Below, in pieces: positions 14,935 through 22,107 of a DNA stretch of 22,107 bases (position 1 is its first letter; the number at the start of each line of letters is the position of its first letter). The translations under genes and the position numbers were made by a program. A model generated the notes under the pieces. The model was not told the DNA's origin, searched no databases, and saw only the letters and a program-made list of their open reading frames with translations. Source of the DNA: an uncultured Duganella sp. (GTDB lineage: Bacteria > Pseudomonadota > Gammaproteobacteria > Burkholderiales > Burkholderiaceae). The stretch lies in contig CAMLSG010000073.1 in assembly GCA_946482635.1 (NCBI GenBank), forward strand, positions 1 through 22,107. The letters are read 5' to 3'.

Positions 14935-17874
14935 ATGCCTGTACAAAAACCTTCCAAGGTCGCTTCGTTCGCGTTGAAAACACTGACCGCTGCTGTGCTC
15001 AGCGGTGCAGTGCTCGCACCTATTTCCGTCAACGCAGCAGGCCTTGGCAAGCTCACTGTGCTCTCCTCGCTGGGGCAGCCGCTGCGCGCCGAAATCGAAT
15101 TGACGGCCGTTACTCCTGAAGAAGCGTCCGAACTGGTGGCCAAGCTGGCCTCGCCGGATGCCTTCCGCGCCGCCAATATCGACTTCAATTCGGCATTGCT
15201 CAGCCTGCGCTTCGAGGTCGAAGCCCGTGGCTCGCGCCAATTTATCCGCATCACTTCGTCCCAGCCGATCAACGAGCCTTTCGTTGACATGCTGCTGGAA
15301 TTGACCTGGACCAATGGTCGCCTGGTGCGCGAATACACCTTCCTGCTCGATCCTGCCGACCTGCGCACGACCAATTCGGCGCAAGTGGCAGCGCAGCGTT
15401 CGCGTCCTGCCGCCAAGCCGGCCGCCGCTCCTGCGGCTGCGCCAGCCGCTGCGGCGCCGGCCCAGGCTGCCACGCCAAGCGCAGCGCCGACCGCGCCTGC
15501 GGCACCGTCGCGTGCAGCGGAGCCGGCGGCTGCGCCGCGCGCCGCTGCCGCCCAGGACGGCGCTGCTGCCGACAGCTACCAGGTCAAGAAGGGCGATACG
15601 CTGGGCAAGATCGCCGGCCGCCTGAAGCCGGCCGACGTGTCGCTGGACATGATGCTGGTCGCGCTGTACCGCGCCAATCCGGACGCCTTCAACGGTTCCA
15701 ACATGAACCGCCTGAAGTCCGGCACCATCCTGTCCGTGCCGGATGCCGGCACCGTCAAGGGCACCAGCCAGGGCGAAGCCCACGGCGTGGTGGTGGCGCA
15801 TGCTGCCGACTTCAACGCCTACCGCTCTAAGCTGGCAGGCCAGGTGGCCGCAGCCACGCCGTCCAAGGAAGCTGAATCCCAGCAGAGCCAGACCGGCAAG
15901 ATCACTGCCCAGGTCAAGGAGCGCCCGACGCCGGTCACCGAGTCGAAAGACCAGCTGAAACTGTCCAAGGCCGGCGAGGCTTCCAGCAAGCCGGGCAAGA
16001 CCGGCGCGGTGGAAGACAAGATCGCCAAGGACCGCCAGATGGCCGACGCCAGCGCCCGCGTGAAGGAGCTGGAGAAGAACGTCAACAACCTCGAGAAGCT
16101 GATGGAGGTGAAGAACAAGGCTGCCGCCAGCGCGCAAGCGAAGGCCGGCGCTTCTGCACCTGCCCCGGCAGCGGCGCCAGCACCCGCCGCTGCGGCACCG
16201 GCGGCCAGCCCGGCCGTCAAGCTGTCCGAGCCAACGCCAGCCGCGGCGCCTGCCGCTTCCGCCCCGGCTGCTGCCGCACCTGCGCCAGTGGCAGCGGAAG
16301 CTTCCGCGCCGGCCGAGGCCGCACCGGCAAAGCCAGCCAAGCCAAAGCGTACCGTGGTGACGCCGCCGCCTGCGCAAGTCGAGCCGGGCCTGGTCGACAT
16401 GATCATGGAAAACATCAAGCTGATCGGCGCCGGCGTTGCTGCGCTGCTCGGTATCGCTGCGCTGATGGTGGTGCGCCGCCGCAAGGCTGCCGAAGAACTG
16501 GCGCTGCCGAATACGGAAGCGGCCAGCGTGCTGGGCGATCCAGGCACCACGGCCCATTCCCTGTTCGCTGAAACCGGCGGCCAGAGCGTGGATACCAGCA
16601 ACAGCGTGTTCAACTCCAACTTCGCCCCTTCGGCCAGCCAGCTCGACACCAATGAAGTCGATCCGGTGGCGGAAGCCGATGTGTACATCGCTTACGGCCG
16701 TGATGCCCAGGCAGAGGAAATTCTGAAGGAAGCGCTGCGCGTCCATCCGGAACGCCACCCGGTGCGCCTGAAGCTGCTGGAAATCTACGCCGGCCGCAAG
16801 GATGCCCGTTCCTTCGAAACCCAGGCCAGCGAGCTGTATTCGATGACCAAGGGCGTGGGCGACGAGTGGGCGCAAGCCGCCGCGCTGGGCGTCAGCATCG
16901 ATCCTGACAATCCGCTGTACGTGAGCGCTGCGCAAGCCAAGGCCGCTGCCGGCATGGGCGGTGCCGCCGCTGCCGCCGGTGCAGCCCCTTTCGTAGCCAG
17001 CGAGTCGAATGAGCTCAACGACTTCGCTGCGATGTTTGCTGAGCCCGCTGCACCGGCCAACGCTGCGGCCGATGGCCTGGACCTGGACCTGAGCCAGGAC
17101 GCCGCGCCGGCTGCCGCCGTCAGCGCGATGGACTTTGACCTGGACCGCGACGCCGGTGCGCTGCCGTCCCTGGCTGAAGAATCCAAGCCAAGCCCAAAAG
17201 CTGCCGATAGCAACACCCTGGACTTCGACCTCGGCGGCCTGAGCTTCGACGAGCCTGCGGCTGCGGCACCGGTTGTTGCCGAAGCAGCACCGGCACCGGT
17301 TCCTGCTGCGGAAGAAGTGCAAGACCTGTCCTTCGACCTGGGCCTGGATGCGCCAGCTGCCAAGGTGGAAGCGGTGGAAGCTGCGCCAGTGGCTGATGCC
17401 ATGGCCGATATCGGCATGGACTTCAACCTTGACCTGCCAAGCGAGTCCAAGCCGGCTACACCTGCGGCCGACCCGCTGGCAGACCTGAGCAGCATGGACT
17501 TCTCGCTGCCAGCGGCGAGCGCGCCGGCTGCTGCGCCAGTTGAAGAAGCGCCGCTGTCGGCTGCCGACTTCGCGCTGGACCTGCCGATGGAAGCCGCTCC
17601 TGCCGTCGCTGCGGCGCCTGCGGCTGCCGACTTCGACCTGTCCGGCATCGACCTCGACCTCGGCGGCGTTGGCCAGGCGACGGCCGAAGCGCCGAAGAAC
17701 GAGGAAGAGATGTCCGCCCTCCATATGGAAATGGACACCAAGCTGGACCTGGCTGTGGCTTACCAGGAAATCGGCGACAAGGAAGGCGCCCGCGAGCTGC
17801 TGGATGAAGTGATCCGCGGCGGCAGCGACGACCAGGTCTCCCGTGCTTCGGCAATGCGCGCCCAGCTCGGCTAA
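14935..17874 (+). CDS. fimV: FimV/HubP family polar hub and pilus assembly protein
   Basis: A 979-residue inner-membrane protein needed in relatives for type IV pilus assembly, twitching and polar organisation. A signal peptide (1-~35, ending VNAAG) leads into the conserved FimV N-terminal domain (GLGKLTVLSSLGQPLRAEIE). An Ala/Pro linker precedes a LysM peptidoglycan-binding domain (~215-265, YQVKKGDTLGKIAGRL). A coiled coil lies at ~366-400. One membrane segment spans ~496-513 (LIGAGVAALLGIAALMVV) with RRRK on the cytoplasmic side. The cytoplasmic half has a TPR-like block (~581-660, YIAYGRDAQAEEILKEAL) and an acidic region with about nine Asp/Leu repeats. The conserved C-terminal FimV motif (933-979, MDTKLDLAVAYQEIGDKEGA) closes it. 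Placement before truA is usual for betaproteobacteria. The ribosome site at the ATG is weak. Confidence 0.93.
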   Translation: MPVQKPSKVASFALKTLTAAVLSGAVLAPISVNAAGLGKLTVLSSLGQPLRAEIELTAVTPEEASELVAKLASPDAFRAANIDFNSALLSLRFEVEARGSRQFIRITSSQPINEPFVDMLLELTWTNGRLVREYTFLLDPADLRTTNSAQVAAQRSRPAAKPAAAPAAAPAAAAPAQAATPSAAPTAPAAPSRAAEPAAAPRAAAAQDGAAADSYQVKKGDTLGKIAGRLKPADVSLDMMLVALYRANPDAFNGSNMNRLKSGTILSVPDAGTVKGTSQGEAHGVVVAHAADFNAYRSKLAGQVAAATPSKEAESQQSQTGKITAQVKERPTPVTESKDQLKLSKAGEASSKPGKTGAVEDKIAKDRQMADASARVKELEKNVNNLEKLMEVKNKAAASAQAKAGASAPAPAAAPAPAAAAPAASPAVKLSEPTPAAAPAASAPAAAAPAPVAAEASAPAEAAPAKPAKPKRTVVTPPPAQVEPGLVDMIMENIKLIGAGVAALLGIAALMVVRRRKAAEELALPNTEAASVLGDPGTTAHSLFAETGGQSVDTSNSVFNSNFAPSASQLDTNEVDPVAEADVYIAYGRDAQAEEILKEALRVHPERHPVRLKLLEIYAGRKDARSFETQASELYSMTKGVGDEWAQAAALGVSIDPDNPLYVSAAQAKAAAGMGGAAAAAGAAPFVASESNELNDFAAMFAEPAAPANAAADGLDLDLSQDAAPAAAVSAMDFDLDRDAGALPSLAEESKPSPKAADSNTLDFDLGGLSFDEPAAAAPVVAEAAPAPVPAAEEVQDLSFDLGLDAPAAKVEAVEAAPVADAMADIGMDFNLDLPSESKPATPAADPLADLSSMDFSLPAASAPAAAPVEEAPLSAADFALDLPMEAAPAVAAAPAAADFDLSGIDLDLGGVGQATAEAPKNEEEMSALHMEMDTKLDLAVAYQEIGDKEGARELLDEVIRGGSDDQVSRASAMRAQLG

Positions 17875-17888
17875 TCCCTGATTCGCCG

Positions 17889-17894
17889 TATAAT
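17889..17894 (+). promoter_or_regulatory. Candidate -10 element for truA inside the fimV terminator
   Basis: A perfect TATAAT overlaps the first three bases of the terminator's 5' arm. No good -35 is seen at 17-bp spacing. A start near 17901 would leave out most of the 5' arm, so such transcripts could not form the terminator hairpin. Confidence 0.45.
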
Positions 17895-17929
17895 GCCCGG
17901 TCACAGATCAATCTGACCGGGCATTTTTT
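17892..17929 (+). terminator. Terminator after fimV, abutting truA
   Basis: A perfect 12-bp stem AATGCCCGGTCA (17892-17903) / TGACCGGGCATT (17914-17925) with a 10-base loop and a T-run to 17929. Its tail ends four bases before the truA start codon. Confidence 0.9.
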
Positions 17930-17932
17930 ATT

Positions 17933-18736
17933 TTGAAACGCATTGCATTAGGGGTTCAGTACAACGGCGCCGACTGGCTTGGCTACCAGATCCAGCCGCA
18001 CGGCCAGACCGTGCAGAACAAGCTGGAGGAAGCCATCGAGCGCTTCGCCTGCGCCAGGCTGGGCACCACCTGCGCCGGCCGCACCGATGCCGGCGTGCAC
18101 GCCCTGAACCAGGTGGTGCATTTCGACACCGAACTCGAACGCGCGGAACACGCCTGGGTGCGCGGCATCAATGCCTTCCTGCCCGAATCGATCGGCGTGC
18201 GCTGGGCGCGCTACCTGCCGGAAGCGCCGACGCCCGAGCAGGAATTCCATTCGCGCTTCAGCGCCCGTTCCCGTACCTATCATTACCTGCTGTACAACCA
18301 CCAGGTGCGTTCGCCGCTGCTGGCGGGCCGCGCCGGCTTCACCCACTGGAAGCTGGACGTGGAGCGCATGCGCGAAGCGGTCAAGCCGCTGATCGGCACC
18401 CACGACTTCACGGCCTTCCGCGCCTCCATGTGCCAGGCCAAGACGCCGGTCAAGGAAATGCAGATGATCGAGATCGAGCGCCACGGCGACATGATCCTGT
18501 TCACCTTGCGCGCCAGCGCCTTCCTGCACCATATGGTGCGCAACCTGGTCGGCTCGCTGGTCTACGTTGGCCAGGGGCGCGAGAATACCGACTGGATGGG
18601 CGAGCTGCTGGCTGGGAAGGACCGCACCAAGGCGGCGCCGACTTTCATGCCGGACGGCCTGTACCTGTCCCGGATCGAATACGACGCAAAATGGGGCTTG
18701 CCGTACGAGGAGCCCAGCATCCTGCCTGCTTTCTGA
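17933..18736 (+). CDS. truA: tRNA pseudouridine(38-40) synthase
   Basis: Isomerises uridines 38-40 in the anticodon stem-loop of many tRNAs. The 267-residue protein has catalytic D52 in CAGRTDAGVHAL, the arginine-rich RFSARSRTYHYLLYN segment, and ASAFLHHMVRNLVGSLVYVG near the C-terminus. The only start that gives the conserved MKRIALGVQYNG is TTG at 17933: the frame has a stop at 17891 and no ATG between. No Shine-Dalgarno is visible because a terminator T-run occupies that place, so translation initiation may be poor or the message nearly leaderless. trpF follows after 12 bases. Confidence 0.94.
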   Translation: MKRIALGVQYNGADWLGYQIQPHGQTVQNKLEEAIERFACARLGTTCAGRTDAGVHALNQVVHFDTELERAEHAWVRGINAFLPESIGVRWARYLPEAPTPEQEFHSRFSARSRTYHYLLYNHQVRSPLLAGRAGFTHWKLDVERMREAVKPLIGTHDFTAFRASMCQAKTPVKEMQMIEIERHGDMILFTLRASAFLHHMVRNLVGSLVYVGQGRENTDWMGELLAGKDRTKAAPTFMPDGLYLSRIEYDAKWGLPYEEPSILPAF

Positions 18737-18748
18737 GGAAATTCACAT

Positions 18749-19441
18749 ATGCCACGCACGCGCATCAAGATCTGCGGCCTGACCCGCGAAGAGGACGTCC
18801 AGGCCGCCGTGGCGGCAGGCGCCGATGCAGTGGGTTTTGTGTTTTACGAGAAGAGCCCGCGTTACGTGGCGCCGCAACGCGCGGCCGAGCTGATTGCGTT
18901 GCTGCCGCCGTTCGTGACGCCGGTCGGCCTGTTCGTCAATCACAGCGCGCAGCAGGTGGCCGACACCGTCGCGGTGGCGCCCGTATCACTTTTGCAATTC
19001 CATGGCGATGAGACGGCGGAGCAGTGCGCGCAAGCGGCGCGTGCGGCGGGCAGGGCGTTTGTACGGGTCTTCCGCGTCAAACCCGACACAAGCGGCGCTG
19101 AGCTGCTAGAATATGAGCGACTTTGCCGCGCATCCAGTGGCTTGTTCTCGGGCCTCCTGCTCGACACCTTCGTGGATGCATATGGCGGCGCAGGAAAGGT
19201 TTTCGATTGGTCCCTAATCCCAAAAGATCTCGCGCATCGGGCCGTTTTGAGTGGTGGCTTGAGCGTGCAAAATGTGACTGGCGCAGTGGCCAGCGTTCGC
19301 CCTTACGCGGTTGACGTCTCAAGTGGCGTCGAGCGCGCCAAGGGTATCAAAGATGCTCGCCTGATCGCGGAGTTCATTCGCGGCGTGCGGGCAGCAGATG
19401 CCACTATTGAGAAAGATCCGCACCATGAAAACCCCGGTTGA
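18749..19441 (+). CDS. trpF: Phosphoribosylanthranilate isomerase
   Basis: Catalyses the Amadori rearrangement of phosphoribosylanthranilate in tryptophan synthesis. The 230-residue (beta-alpha)8 barrel has catalytic C9 ([12 protein letters not shown]) and D139 (SGLLLDTF), and the phosphate-binding segments LSGGLSVQN and [20 protein letters not shown], which overlaps the truA stop, precedes the ATG. The last ~20 residues (after EFIRGVR) extend past the barrel and overlap the trpB start by 17 bases, so the two genes are probably translationally coupled. Confidence 0.96.
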   Translation: MPRTRIKICGLTREEDVQAAVAAGADAVGFVFYEKSPRYVAPQRAAELIALLPPFVTPVGLFVNHSAQQVADTVAVAPVSLLQFHGDETAEQCAQAARAAGRAFVRVFRVKPDTSGAELLEYERLCRASSGLFSGLLLDTFVDAYGGAGKVFDWSLIPKDLAHRAVLSGGLSVQNVTGAVASVRPYAVDVSSGVERAKGIKDARLIAEFIRGVRAADATIEKDPHHENPG

Positions 19442-20666
19442 TGCGCCTCCAGCGCACCTGTTCCACGCCTCGTCCTACCACCTGCCTGATGCCACCGGCC
19501 ATTTCGGCCCTTACGGTGGCTCCTTCGTTGCCGAAACCCTGAGCTACGCGCTGGCCGAGCTGCGCGAAGCCTATGACCGCTACAGCAAGGACGAACTGTT
19601 CCTTGAAGAGTTCCGCTATGAGCTGAAGCACTTCGTCGGCCGTCCATCGCCTGTGTACCACGCCAAGCGCTGGTCCGACCAACTGGGCGGCGCGCAGATT
19701 TTCTTCAAGCGCGAAGACCTGAACCACACCGGCGCGCACAAGATCAACAACGTGATCGGCCAGGCTTTGCTGGCCAAGCGCATGGGCAAGCCGCGCATCA
19801 TCGCCGAAACCGGCGCCGGCCAGCATGGCGTTGCCACCGCCACCATCTGCGCGCGCTTCGGCCTGGAGTGCGTGGTGTACATGGGCAGCGAGGACGTGAA
19901 GCGCCAGGCTCAGAACGTCTATCGCATGAAGCTGCTTGGCGCGACCGTGGTGCCGGTGGAATCCGGCTCCAAGACCCTGAAGGATGCGCTGAACGAGGCG
20001 ATGCGCGACTGGGTGACCAATATTGAAAACACTTTCTACATCATCGGCACGGTGGCGGGCCCGCATCCGTATCCGATGATGGTGCGCGACTTCCAGTCCG
20101 TGATCGGCGAGGAATGCCTGCAGCAGATGCCTGAGATGACCGGGCGCCAACCGGATTACGTGGTGGCCTGCATCGGTGGCGGTTCGAATGCGATGGGCAT
20201 TTTCTATCCTTACATCGACCAGGCTGCTACGGCGCTGGTGGGTGTCGAGGCGGCAGGGGAGGGGCTGGATACCGGCAAGCATGCGGCTTCGCTGACGGCC
20301 GGCTATCCGGGCGTTTTGCACGGCAATCGTACTTACCTGCTGCAGGACGAGGGCGGTCAGATCATCGAGACGCATTCGGTGTCGGCGGGCCTGGATTATC
20401 CGGGCGTGGGGCCTGAGCACTCCTACCTGAAGGATTCGGGACGGGCGCAGTATGTGTCGATTACCGACGACGAGGCGCTGCAGGCTTTCCATGATTGCTG
20501 CCATATCGAGGGGATTATTCCTGCGCTGGAGTCTTCGCATGCGCTGGCGTATGCGGCCAAGCTGGCGGCGACGCTGCCGAAGGATAAGATCATCCTGGCC
20601 AACTTGTCGGGCCGCGGCGACAAGGATATGCATACCGTTGCGCAGCGCGCGGGGTTGCAGTTCTAA
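19425..20666 (+). CDS. trpB: Tryptophan synthase beta subunit
   Basis: Condenses indole with serine using pyridoxal phosphate, in an alpha2-beta2 complex with TrpA. The 413-residue protein has the PLP lysine K106 ([19 protein letters not shown]) and the phosphate-binding loop GGGSN (251-255). Conserved [12 protein letters not shown] and [14 protein letters not shown] motifs are present. The ATG at 19425 (MKTPVDAPP) is chosen; an upstream in-frame start at 19398 would lie deep in trpF. A palindromic element begins in its stop codon and separates it from trpA. Confidence 0.97.
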   Translation: MKTPVDAPPAHLFHASSYHLPDATGHFGPYGGSFVAETLSYALAELREAYDRYSKDELFLEEFRYELKHFVGRPSPVYHAKRWSDQLGGAQIFFKREDLNHTGAHKINNVIGQALLAKRMGKPRIIAETGAGQHGVATATICARFGLECVVYMGSEDVKRQAQNVYRMKLLGATVVPVESGSKTLKDALNEAMRDWVTNIENTFYIIGTVAGPHPYPMMVRDFQSVIGEECLQQMPEMTGRQPDYVVACIGGGSNAMGIFYPYIDQAATALVGVEAAGEGLDTGKHAASLTAGYPGVLHGNRTYLLQDEGGQIIETHSVSAGLDYPGVGPEHSYLKDSGRAQYVSITDDEALQAFHDCCHIEGIIPALESSHALAYAAKLAATLPKDKIILANLSGRGDKDMHTVAQRAGLQF

Positions 20667-20767
20667 AACCGGTAAACCGGTGCCTGACCCGCAGGGGCGG
20701 GCACCCGGCCAACGACCGCCGCGTACCAGTGCCTGACCCCGTGGGTCAGACACTGCCTTACCGGTTT
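20666..20767. repeat. Palindromic element between trpB and trpA
   Basis: Terminal arms 20666-20690 and 20743-20767 are inverted repeats with 21 of 25 matches; the outer 10 bp (AAACCGGTAA/TTACCGGTTT) are perfect. Within it, CAGTG-C-CTGACCC (20727-20739) and GGGTCAG-A-CACTG (20743-20755) form a tight hairpin with a 3-base loop, and a second imperfect GTGCC...GGCAC hairpin lies at 20680-20704. The GGGTCAG core is shared with the element at 2692-2833. It starts on the last base of the trpB stop and ends just before the trpA ribosome site. No ORF or T-run is present. Confidence 0.75.
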
Positions 20768-20780
20768 GAAAGGAAAAAAC

Positions 20781-21584
20781 ATGACTCGTATCGAACAAAC
20801 CTTCGCCATCCTGAAAGCGCAAAACAAGAAAGCCCTGGTCACCTTCATCACCGCAGGCGACCCGCAACCCGGCAAAACCGTGGAACTGATGCACGCCCTG
20901 GTCGAGGGCGGCGCCGACATCCTCGAACTGGGCATCCCATTCTCCGACCCGATGGCCGAAGGCCCGGTGATCCAGCGCGCCTGCGAGCGTGCGCTGGCCA
21001 ACGGCGTCGGCATCCGCGACTGCTTCGACTTCGTGCGCGAATTCCGCAAAACCAACACGACCACACCGGTAGTCCTGATGGGCTATGCCAACCCGATCGA
21101 ACGCCTCGGCGCCGATGCCTACATCGACGCCAGCCGCGCCGCCGGTGCCGACGGCGCGATCGTGGTCGACTATCCGCCGGAAGAATGCGAGGAATTCGCC
21201 GCCAAGATGCGCGCAGCCGGCCAGGACCTGATTTTCCTGCTCGCCCCCACCTCGACCGAACAGCGCGTGCAGCAAGTGGCGCGCGTCGGCAGCGGTTTCA
21301 CGTACTATGTGTCGCTGAAAGGCGTCACCGGCGCCGGCCATATCGACACCGAAGACGTGGCGCGCCGGCTGGACATGATCCGCAAGCACGTCCAGCTGCC
21401 GCTGGGTGTCGGTTTCGGCATCCGCGACGGCGCCACGGCCAAGGCAGTGGCCTCGGTGGCCGATGCGGTGGTGATCGGCAGCCGCATCATCCAGGAAATC
21501 GAGGCGGCCGGCCCGGAAAACGCTGCAAAATCAGTACGATCGTTCGTTTCCGGCATTCGCCAGGCACTCGACGAAAACCGTTGA
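20781..21584 (+). CDS. trpA: Tryptophan synthase alpha subunit
   Basis: Cleaves indole-3-glycerol phosphate to indole, which is channelled to TrpB. The 267-residue barrel has the general-base E49 ([13 protein letters not shown]) and phosphate-binding GVGFGIRDG and VIGSRII. The second catalytic position, Asp60 in E. coli (SDPLADGP), is Glu here (SDPMAEGP). The ATG at 20781 has AAGGA eight bases upstream, directly after the palindromic element. The gene is otherwise intact and standard in length. Confidence 0.97.
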   Translation: MTRIEQTFAILKAQNKKALVTFITAGDPQPGKTVELMHALVEGGADILELGIPFSDPMAEGPVIQRACERALANGVGIRDCFDFVREFRKTNTTTPVVLMGYANPIERLGADAYIDASRAAGADGAIVVDYPPEECEEFAAKMRAAGQDLIFLLAPTSTEQRVQQVARVGSGFTYYVSLKGVTGAGHIDTEDVARRLDMIRKHVQLPLGVGFGIRDGATAKAVASVADAVVIGSRIIQEIEAAGPENAAKSVRSFVSGIRQALDENR

Positions 21585-21597
21585 TTTGAGGGCAATA

Positions 21598-21630
21598 TTC
21601 TGCCTGTTTTGTTCGACAGGACAGGCAGAA
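21598..21630. repeat. Inverted repeat between trpA and accD
   Basis: TTCTGCCTGT (21598-21607) pairs perfectly with ACAGGCAGAA (21621-21630) around a 13-base loop. No T-run follows. It overlaps the -35 region of the candidate accD promoter, so it could be an operator or a weak terminator for trpA. Confidence 0.5.
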
Positions 21631-21641
21631 CCGGCTACACT
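21613..21641 (+). promoter_or_regulatory. Candidate promoter for accD
   Basis: TCGACA (five of six to TTGACA) and TACACT are separated by 17 bases. The start would be near 21648, with AGAGGAG in the leader before the accD ATG. Confidence 0.5.
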
Positions 21642-21673
21642 TCCGGCCTAAGTTAGTGCAAGAGGAGAAATTT

Positions 21674-22107
21674 ATGAGCTGGTTGGAAAAATTGCTGCCA
21701 CCGCGCATCCAGCGCTCGGAAGCTGCCGCTCGCAAGACAATGCCTGAAGGCCTGTGGGTGAAATGCCCATCCTGCGAGGCAGTCCTGTACCGTACCGACC
21801 TCGAGTCGAACCTGCACGTCTGCCCCAAGTGCGACCACCACATGCGTATCCGCGCCCGCGAGCGCCTGGACGCACTGCTGGACGCCGGCGGCCGTTATGA
21901 AATCGGCCAGGAGACCCTGCCGGTCGACACGCTGAAGTTCAAGGACAGCAAGAAATACCCTGATCGCCTGAAGCAGGCGATGGAAGCCACCGGCGAAACC
22001 GATGCCCTGATCGCGATGGGCGGCTCGATCATGAGCCTGCCGGTTGTCGTGGCTTGCTTCGAATTCGAATTCATGGGCGGCTCCATGGGTTCCGTGGTTG
22101 GCGAACG
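21674..22107 (+). CDS. accD: Acetyl-CoA carboxylase carboxyltransferase subunit beta, 3' end outside window
   Basis: With AccA this transfers the carboxyl group from carboxybiotin to acetyl-CoA, giving malonyl-CoA for fatty-acid synthesis. About 144 residues are visible. The N-terminal zinc ribbon has C31, C34, C50 and C53 (KCPSC ... CPKC), followed by the start of the crotonase-like carboxyltransferase domain ([29 protein letters not shown]). AGAGGAG lies 7 bases before the ATG. The reading frame is open to the window edge. It may have its own promoter in the 89-base gap after trpA. Confidence 0.96.
   Translation, partial: MSWLEKLLPPRIQRSEAAARKTMPEGLWVKCPSCEAVLYRTDLESNLHVCPKCDHHMRIRARERLDALLDAGGRYEIGQETLPVDTLKFKDSKKYPDRLKQAMEATGETDALIAMGGSIMSLPVVVACFEFEFMGGSMGSVVGE

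Noticed and set aside
14860..17904. A 1014-codon open frame antisense to fimV
   Set aside because: It is a by-product of the Ala/Pro-rich, GC-biased fimV codons; its product is low-complexity Arg/Gly/Leu without any family signature.
19404..21389. A 661-codon frame antisense to trpB and trpA
   Set aside because: Spans two certain genes and the palindromic gap; no recognisable motif.
1..22107. CRISPR array, tRNA, rRNA, prophage or insertion sequence with a transposase
   Set aside because: No regularly spaced repeats, cloverleaf, rRNA signature or transposase/integrase reading frame was found by eye on either strand.

Overview
The window is a high-GC, gene-dense stretch of a betaproteobacterial chromosome. 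The order leuC–entericidin–leuD–leuB–asd–fimV–truA–trpF–trpB–trpA–accD is a Burkholderiales arrangement. Together with the codon usage, the Ala/Pro-rich linkers and the GGGTCAG-type palindromes it suggests the family Oxalobacteraceae (Massilia/Duganella/Janthinobacterium-like). The genus is an inference; no marker RNA gene is present.

Left part (1–7290): the 3' portion of a TonB-dependent outer-membrane receptor ends at a strong terminator, followed by a 142-bp nested palindromic element. On the minus strand, a hemP–unknown–DUF2325 operon is driven by a near-consensus sigma70 promoter overlapped by a Fur-like box, so it looks iron-regulated. Next, also on the minus strand, come a Crp/Fnr-family regulator without the full FNR cysteine set, a NarL/FixJ-type response regulator and a universal stress protein. 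A perfect FNR-type palindrome lies upstream of the stress-protein gene.

Middle part (7289–10073): a two-gene chemotaxis operon, cheZ–cheA, coupled by a one-base stop/start overlap and closed by a terminator. No cheY, cheW, receptor or adaptation genes are adjacent.

Right part (10189–22107): amino-acid and housekeeping genes on the plus strand. leuC, a 42-residue entericidin-like lipoprotein, leuD and leuB make the last steps of leucine synthesis, followed by asd (aspartate-family pathway). fimV encodes a large polar/pilus-assembly hub protein. truA begins at a TTG codon just after a terminator whose 5' arm overlaps a perfect TATAAT. trpF, trpB and trpA follow, with a second palindromic element between trpB and trpA, and the window ends inside accD.

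The window is mostly conserved core genome. The points most worth following are the two related palindromic elements, the iron-regulated DUF2325 operon, the cysteine-poor Fnr regulator with its FNR-type box, the orphan cheZ–cheA pair, the promoter/terminator overlap at truA and the Asp60-to-Glu change in TrpA.
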